DNA of 64,000 nt from Geotrypetes seraphini (taxonomy: Eukaryota > Chordata > Amphibia > Gymnophiona > Dermophiidae): the NCBI RefSeq assembly GCF_902459505.1, contig NC_047094.1, forward strand, positions 27,327,241-27,391,240. Direction: 5' to 3'. Of the stretch, positions 38,401-47,400 are shown piece after piece. Below the pieces are notes generated by a model. The model was not told the origin of the DNA, made no database searches, and worked only from the letters and a program-made list of their open reading frames with translations. The translations under genes and the position numbers were made by a program. Position 1 is the first letter of the stretch; each line of letters opens with the position of its first letter.

Positions 38401-41400
38401 ATGAAGTTCAACGTGGAGAAATGCAAAGTAATGCATTTAGGTAGTAAGAATAAGGAATACGAGTATAGAATGTCAGGCGCAACTCTGGGTAAGAGCGAAC
38501 AAGAAAAGGACCTGGGTGTACTGATAGATAGGACCCTGAAGCCGTCGGCACAATGCGCGGCAGCGGCAAAGAAAGCAAACAGAATGTTAGGCATGATAAA
38601 GAAAGGAATCACGAGTAGATCGGAGAAAGTCATAATGCCGCTTTATAGAGCAATGGTCAGACCACACTTGGAATACTGTGTCCAACATTGGTCTCCCAAC
38701 CTAAAGAAGGATATAAAACTGTTGGAGAGGGTGCAGAGACGAGCAACGAAGTTAATAAGAGGTATGGAGAACTTGGAATATGAGGAACGACTCAAGAAAC
38801 TGGGACTGTTCTCCCTTGAGAAGAGGAGGCTGCGAGGGGACATGATCGAGACGTTCAAAATGCTGAAAGGCATCGATAAAATAGAGCAGGAAAATAAATT
38901 ATTTACATTGTCCAACGCGACACGGACAAGAGGACATGGTTTGAAGCTAAGGGGGGACAAGTCCAGGACAAATGTCAGGAAGTACTGTTTTACGCAGCGA
39001 GTGGTAGACGCCTGGAATGCTCTCCCAAAGGAGGTTATTAAGGAATCCACTGTGCTGGGATTCAAAGGCAAATTAGATACACATCTCCTTATGAGAGGCA
39101 TAGAGGGATATGGGTGACTAAAACTACATCAGGTGTATACCTGACTGGGCCTCCGCGTGTGCGGATCGCCGGACTCGATGGACCATGGGTCTGATCCGGA
39201 GATGGCAGTTCTTATGTTCTTATGTTCTTATGTTCCTCTCTACCACCTCCCTCAGGAACACTTTCCAGGCATCTATCACCCTCTCCGTAAAGAATTTCCT
39301 AACATTACTCTTGAGTCTACCACCCCTCAACCTCAGATTATGCCCTCTGGTTTTACCATTTTCCTTTCTCTGGAAAAGATTTTGTTCTCCGTTAATACTT
39401 TCAAGTATTTGAACGTCTGAATCATATCTCCCCTGTCCCTCCTTTCCTCTTCTAGGGTATACATATTCAGGGCTACCAGTCTCTCTTCATAAGTGTTTTG
39501 GTGCAAAACCCCTATCATTTTCGTCGCCTTTCTCTGGTCCACTTCAACTTTTCTTATGTCCTTTGCCATAGGGCAAATGTATGTAATTCTTATCTAGTAA
39601 GGATTATTCATTAATAAAACATATATCGACATGAACATAAGAATCCACTGAAGGCCACAATATCTTTTATTGGAACAGTATAAATTTATCCCAAAAATAT
39701 TAAGCTGTAGCTTTCAACATCTATATTAATCTCAATTTATGTACAAGATCAGTTTTGGATCGTTCTTATGATTTTCCCAATAAAAAGCAGTAAGAGATAC
39801 AAAGAACAAAATTAGCATATATATTAGCATGGATTAATTAGACAAAGCCAACAACATGGATTTAATCAAGGGAAATTTTGCCTCACCAATCTACTACATG
39901 TCTTTGAAGGGGTGAATAAACATGTGGATTAATGCGAGCCTGTTGATATTGTATATCAAGATTTTCAAAAGGCATTTGACAAAATACATCATGAAGGACT
40001 CCTGAGGAAATTAGAAAGTCATGGGTAGGAGGTAATGTCCTACCGTGGATTAAGAACTGGTTAAAAGATAGAAAACAGAGTAGGGTTAAATGATCAGAAT
40101 TCTCAATGGAGAAAGGCAGATAGTGGGGTTCCTGAGAGTCTGTGCTGGTATAACTACTTTAAAAAAAAAAAAAAAAAATCTTTATTAATTTTCAAAACTA
40201 ATACAAAATGCCAGGAATTATACAGACTTTAATAATCAACGTAAGCACTTAAATTCCAACAATAACAATGCAGAAGAAAAATATCCCTCCCCTCCCATCC
40301 AACAATTTAATCAAGAAATAAACCAAAAAGATTCCCCCCCCCCATCCTGGATATACATAAAAATAAACAAAAATAAAAGATAACTATGTTGAAGTAACAA
40401 AAGATGTCAATGGACCCCAAACCAAATTAAAAAAACTGCTAGGCCCCAACATATCAGCATTCATCTTTTCATAGTTGTAATCTAAACCTAAACTGGCCCA
40501 CCAAAAAGGAAAGTTGAGGCGGTCACAATTTTCCAATTGCGGGTTATCATTTGCATAGCTATCCCTGTCATAATTAGGAAAAGCCTGCATTTGCAGCGAT
40601 CCATGGGAGGCTTAATATGCAGCAATGTTCCACATATTATTGCCTCATACGTCAAAGGGATTGTCGATTCCAGTATGAGGTTAATCTGTCCCCATATTGA
40701 CTTCCAGAAGTTGAGTAGCAAAGGACAATAGAAAGAACTGCTGCTTTTAACATACTGTATTTATCAATGATCTAGAAATGGGCATAACTAGTGAAGAAAT
40801 TAAAATTTGCATATGACGCAAAGTTGTTAAATCACAAGATGATTGTGAAAAATTGCTAAATGACCTTGCGAGACAGATGACGTCTAACGTGAGCAAGTGC
40901 AAAGTGATGCATGTGGGAAAGAGGAACCCGAACTATAGCTAAGCGATGCAAGGTTCCATATTAAGAAAAGGATCTAGGTGTCATCATTGATGAAGTTGAA
41001 ACCCTCTGCACAGTGTGCAGGGATGGCTAAGAAAGCAACATAGAATGTTAGGTATTATTAGGACAGGAATGGAAAACAAAAATGCCTTTGTATCTCTCCA
41101 TGGTGCAACCGCACTTTGAATACTGTGTGCAATTCTGGACACAGCATTTCAGAAAAAAATATAGTGGAATTACAATAGGTAAAAAGAAGTGTGACAAAAA
41201 TGATAAAAAGGATGAGACGACTTCCCTATGAGGAAAGACTAAAGAGAATAGGACACTTCAGCTTGATACGAAAGAGGTCTATAAAACGTGGAGTGGAATG
41301 GGACGACATGGATCGCTTGTTTACTCTTTTCAAAAACACTAGGACTAGGGGGCTCACATTGAAGCTACTAAGTTGTAAATTTAAAAGAAATCATAGAAAA

Positions 41401-44400
41401 TATTTCTTCACTGAATGTGTAATTAAATCCTGGAATTCTTTGCCAGAGAATAAAGGCGAAAGCATTTATCTTAGGGTTTGGATAATTTCCTAAAAGAAAA
41501 GTCCATAAGCCATTATTAAGATAGACTTTGGAAAATCCACTGTTTATTTCTAAGGTAAGCAGCATAAAATCTCTTTTACTCTTTTGGGATCTTGCCAGAT
41601 GCTTGTACTTTTGTAAAAGCCTATGTAATACCTTACTTCCCCCCCCCCCCCAAACAAACAACAGGCTACGACCACCAGAAACCAAACAAGACATAAATCA
41701 CCTCCCCTACCTTGACAGATATCAAAAGCTCTCTACTTACTCATTGCCCCACAAACCGGGAAAATGGCATCCATACCAGAACCCGTAATATCAAGACTAC
41801 AATACCAGATATAGCCAATCTTCTCTCCAAACCATATACGCGTCTCCCTCCATATTCACGGTGGATGCGTTCCAGCAATAGGGGCGAATATGAAAAAAAA
41901 CGCGAATAACTTTTTTATATGCTATTCGCGTTTTTGGGGAAAGTGACATTATTTTTTTCTATTGAAACAGCGAATAGGAAGAGGAGAACGCATCGGATGC
42001 AGGAGCGGAGGGAGTTTCCAAGGCAGATGCTGGTGCTATGGTTGGAACCGACACTACTTTGGGTTGCAGCCTGCTCGCTTCCAACTGCCGGCCTCATTGT
42101 GTGGCGAACCACGAGAAGAGCAGGAGTTAGAGGCTCTGGGCTGGCACTAGGACGCATGTGTTTGTGTCCACTCCTTCACCCTGCCAGCATGGACTGCAGC
42201 TTCTCTCTGCTATAAGCCTTGGCTACATGGAGGACTTTGCGGGTTGGCACTCTGGCTCCTTCTCCTTCTAGCTCTGGGAATGTACCGAGCCCTGCTTCCC
42301 TTGTTTCTTCCTTGATTGCCTTCCGGCTCCTTTTCTCTGACCACGGTCTTGTGGCATACATACAGCCTGTGCTACCCCTGTGATAGTGAGTGGGCAGCAG
42401 GGTTAGGCCAGTAGCGGTTGCTTTTGGTGGGAACAGGCTGGACTTTGTCCTGCAAGAGATTCCATTGGCGTTAAAATAAAATCTCTACGTGGCAAGATCG
42501 AGGACAGTAAAAGTAAAAAAAAGTTTAATGATGATGTGGTTTTTTTTTTTTTTTTTGGGGGGGGGGGAATCAGTGGCTGAAAAATTGCGAACAATTGAAA
42601 CCATAGATACGGAAACCACGAGTACGGAGGGAGAAGTGTACCATAAGCATACTCCTGCGTGAACACAAACCAAATCATCTGCGTCATGAACCCTTACGAA
42701 ATAACGTAATTCCTGGATATGGTCAGGCTCTTCTAAACTGTAAATTGCATTGAACATATTATTGATCCATAAATACTAATGCAATTGTGGCCTGCATTGG
42801 CCACTGTTAGAAACAGGATCCCGGACTTGACGGATCTTTGATCTGTCCCAGTATGCAACTCAACTCATGTTTTCAGTTTCTTCAGGGCTCCTGCAATTGC
42901 TGCACCACAAGGTGAATATCAAACTTCACTGGCTCCCAATAATCTCCAGAATCCATTTCAAATGTTCCTGCCTGGCTTTTAAGATCATTCACGGCATCCT
43001 CCCTCCTCTTATCCCGCTATCCTTCAACTCCTCCAGTCCCGACTCCTCCAGAACTGCCCAAAGGTATAAACTAGCCTTCCCCTCTCTACGCGGCATCCAC
43101 TATGCAGGCAAACTGGGAAAATCCCTTCTCTCCAAAATCACAGGTCTTTGGAACGACCTCACCATCCCGTTGCGGAACCTGGACTCCCTTCAATTATTCC
43201 GCAAACAACTGAAAACCTGGCTTTTCATCAAATTGTAACTCTATCCTCCCCCCCTTTTTCTCCTAACCTTCTTCACATAAGTTCTTGTAATCCTTTTTCT
43301 TCTTCTCTACCTACTATTTTAAGTTCTTGTAAACCGTGTCGAGCTCCATACTCATGGAGATGATGCGGTATATAAACTTAAGGTTTAGATTAGATTAGAT
43401 TAGATCAAAAATCCAACATATTGCTTCAGTGGATGAAATGGAGCCCAATAAACTTAGAACAAACAAACAAAAGACTGCAGGTTTTGTACACGATGAAGGC
43501 GGTCTTTATTGTGACAAATAAATCTTTTGATTAAAAACCTTTTACCAGGTAAGGGACCCAACACGGTTAGTCCGAAACACGGACCGTGTTGGGTCCCTTA
43601 CCTGGTAAAAGGTTTTTAATCAAAAGATTTGTCACAATAAAGACCGCCTTCATCGTGTACAAAACCTGCAGTCTTTTGTTTGTTTGTTCTGGATTGTTTT
43701 TCACTGCAGAGAGTTGGACCCTGGTTTTTTCCTTTGTTTTGGTTTGTTGCCCAATAAACTTATCAATGTGCCTTTAACCTGCAGCCTTTCTATCCTGAGA
43801 ACAGCATCAAATATATTATTAATAATAATAATAACAATAACAGTTTATATACCACAGGACCGTGAAGTTCTATGCGGTTTACAATGATTAAAAATGTTAC
43901 AGATTGAGTAGTATTAACAGAGTTGAAGTTTAGCAATCAGTTGTGGGGAGAGATTGTGCAGTATAGCTGCCTACGTACTTTAGGAACAGATATGTTTTTA
44001 GGTGTTTCCTAAATTCCCCATAAAGTATTCGCAAGCATGAGTAATTGTTTCAGATCTTTACCCCATAATGCTGCCTGATATGAGAGGAGATGTTGATGAT
44101 GTCTTTTAAATTTACATCCTCTAACCCAGGGGTCTCAAAGTCCCTCCTTGAGGGCCGCAATCCAGTCGGGTTTTCAGGATTTCCCCAATGAATATGCATT
44201 GAAAGCAGTGCGTGCACATAGATCTCACGCATATTCATTGGGGAAATCCTGAAAACCCGACTGGATTGCGGCCCTCAAGGAGGGACTTTGAGACCCCTGC
44301 TCTAACTGGTGAGGCAACGAGATTCGAGTTTGAGCTTCTCATATGTTGATTGGTTGAAAAAGAGAAAAGGTAAGATATGTATCTGGGGGCTAGGCCGAAA

Positions 44401-47400
44401 AGTACCTTAAAGCAGAAACAACCAAACTTAAACTTCACACGAGCCTCCATCGGCAACCAGTGCAGGAGTCGGTAGGAAGGAATTATGTGATCGAACTTCT
44501 TCAGCCCAAAAATCAGCCTGACCGCCGCATTTTGCACCAGTTGTAACATGTCTGTGGCAAGTGTCCATCTGGAAATAGTGATCTTCTTACATGTATCTGG
44601 AATTCTTACAAAACATTTTATTATCCTAATTATCCTCATCTAGATGTCAGAATTAAAGCATTCACTATGCAATAAGTGGCAGGCCGTAAAATACTCAAAG
44701 TTAAGAGGTTATGTAAATCCTTATGAATTTCATCATTACCAAAACTATTACAGTCTCTCACTGCTCTCTCTATAGAGACATAAGTCATGACAATGTTCAA
44801 CAGAACCTATGTGGTTAAAGTTAATTGCAAAATTTATTCATTTAAGTTTTTCAAAATCCTGGTTAATTTTACCCAGTTAAGTTAGGCTCGTGCAAATATC
44901 CATCCTAAAGTTAACCAAACAGGTTATCTGGGTACCCTTAGGACTGCAACCACACTAACCGGTTATATATAATCAGATTCTATTGGATTACACTGGCTGA
45001 CCGTTGAAGAAAGAGTCCTCTTCAAATTTGGATGCGTCTTCTACAAAGCACTACATAGCCTATTGCCCAACTACCTTACTGATCAGTTCCTGTTCTCTTG
45101 GCCTTGCCACGCCACACATCAAACATTCTTTACCTTCCCCCCAGTCAAAGGTTGCACTCAGAAAAGGTTCATTAATAGAGACTTATACCAAGCCACTTTC
45201 AGAGATCCAGAACTGAGTCAAATGGTTGAGACTTTAGAAACCTTCTTAAAAACATACCTTCTCTCTAAATTTTTGTAATCCTTCCGAAGATATATGAGAT
45301 CTGGCAATTAAGTTTGCAAACTTATCCTAGAAAAAGTGCTACATACCTCATTGCTGAATATCACTATGGTTACTCCCCTTGGGAAGCTATGCACCAACGC
45401 CAGCACCTAGTCCACCCTTCAAAGCAATTTTGGAACTCTTTTTCTGGAATGGCCATCAGAGCTGTTGTCGTATTACCATTGCTTTCTTGTATGTCATCAA
45501 AATGTCTTCCTTTCAATATTTCCTTTATTTTCGGGTAAAGAAAAAAGTCATTGGGGGCCAGATCAGGCGAGTAGAGAGGGTGTTTCAAAACAGTTATTTG
45601 TTTTCTGGCTAAAATCTCCCTCACAGACTGTGCCATGCGAGCAGGTAGTTTTGGCCTAACTTTTTCATGCAGCCTTTTCAGCACTTCCAGATAGTAAACT
45701 TGGTTAACTGTTTGCCCAGTTAGTACAAATTCATAATGAACAATCCCTCAGATATCAAAAAAGATTACCAACATTGTTTTGACTCTTGATTTGGACTGGT
45801 GGAACTTTTCTGGTCGTGGAGAATAGGCCTACTTCCATTGTGGAATCTGACGCTTCGTTTCATAGTAACATAGTAGATGACGGCAGATAAAGACCCGAAT
45901 GATCCATCCAGTCTGCCCAACCTAATTCAATTTAAATTTTAAAAATTTTTCAGGGTCATATTGGTACATCCATGTTTCATCACCAGTGATAACATGGTGC
46001 AAAACATCGTCTTGCCTCTCCAAAAGGTCTTGGCAAACTTCGACTCTCCTTTGCTTTTGTTCAACGGTAAGCTCCTTCGGGACTATTTTTGCACACACAT
46101 CTCCCATGCCAAGATTTTCCTGTTTTCCTATGCTAGGCTTCTCACAATCTGACATATTTTTGCAATGTTCTGCTTGTTGCTGGCCGCCCTGACCTTTGTT
46201 CATCAGCGATGCTTTCTCTCTCCCCTCAGAAAAACGTTTAATCCATTCGGACACTGCCATTTTCTTCATGGCATTATCCCAGTAAAATTGGGCTAACATG
46301 TCCCTGATTTCGCTTCCACTCTTGCTAAGTTTAACAAGAAATTTAATGTTTGTTCGTTGCTCTAATTCAAGCTCAGACAATCTTGCGATGGCACACAAAA
46401 ACATGCAACAATAATGAACGCCACTCAGCAAGACACCACCACACGACACGAACACAGCTGTGAGACACTGATATGCCAAGGTTATGAAACATTACCTTGT
46501 TGTTTGCACAGTGCTGCCAACGTAAGTGCGAGGAGGCAAGTTCATGAACTTAATTGTCAGTCCTCGTATAGAGATGTAATTCTACTGTTAACTGCTTATG
46601 CCTAAGTTATGTTGAAGCTCACTGACAATGGTCAGGCTACCTCTTTTGTGAACTGCATACAACCAAAAGGCTTTTGAGATATATACATTTTTAAAAAAAT
46701 GTATATTATGGATATGAATACCATCTGGTTGAACTAATGCACCCTAGGCACACCACTCATCCTTCTTTTCACCTAACCAGCTAACATTAGTTTGGATAAC
46801 TTGTTGCAAGGAAGGAAGTTTAGAAGTTAAAATGTTCTGGTATACTCTTAAGGTTAAACAGACAAATCTTTTTCAATATGGGCCTCGTACTTCATAAACA
46901 TTCTAAATGGGCCAGTATAGAAAATTCCAATATGGTCAATCTGCATACACATATGATTATTATGTGATATGATTATTATGTGATATATATATATATATCA
47001 CATAATAATTATATATATATATATATATATTTAAATATATATATATATTTTTGGGATAAATTTATACTGTTCCAATAAAAGATATTGCAGTATTCAGTGG
47101 ATTCCTATGTTCATGCCGATATATATTTTATTTATAAATAATCCTTTGGTAAGAATTACATACATTTGCCCTATAGCAAAGGACATAAGAAAACTTGAAG
47201 TGGACCAGAGAAAAACAACAAAAATGGTAGGAGGTTTGCACCAAAACACGTATGAAGAGAGACTGGAAGCCCTGAATATATATTCCCTAGAAGAGGAAAG
47301 GAGGGACAGGGGAGATATGATTCAGACGTTCAAATACTTGAAAAGTATTAACGGAGAACAAAATATTTTCCAGAAAAAGGAAAATGGTAAAACCAGAGGG

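Larger units (their letters stand above)
35357..39233 (+). mobile_element. Young CR1 LINE, 5' truncated, both frames open
   Basis: 3.9-kb insertion splitting an older CR1 after ATTTTCC. It holds an ORF1 remnant (35357-36043), an ORF2 (36079-39117) and a 3' UTR ending in TTCTTATG repeats. ORF1 is already open at the first inserted base, so the 5' end is missing. It is the most intact retrotransposon in the window. Confidence 0.92.

Noticed and set aside
38643-39101. Antisense open frame across the CR1 C-terminus
   Set aside because: Shadow of ORF2; no independent motif.
41915-42361. Several 60-98 codon frames
   Set aside because: They lie inside the Tigger-like element with no recognisable domain; no splice support.
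46950-47055. Structured regulatory element
   Set aside because: Simple (AT)n microsatellite.
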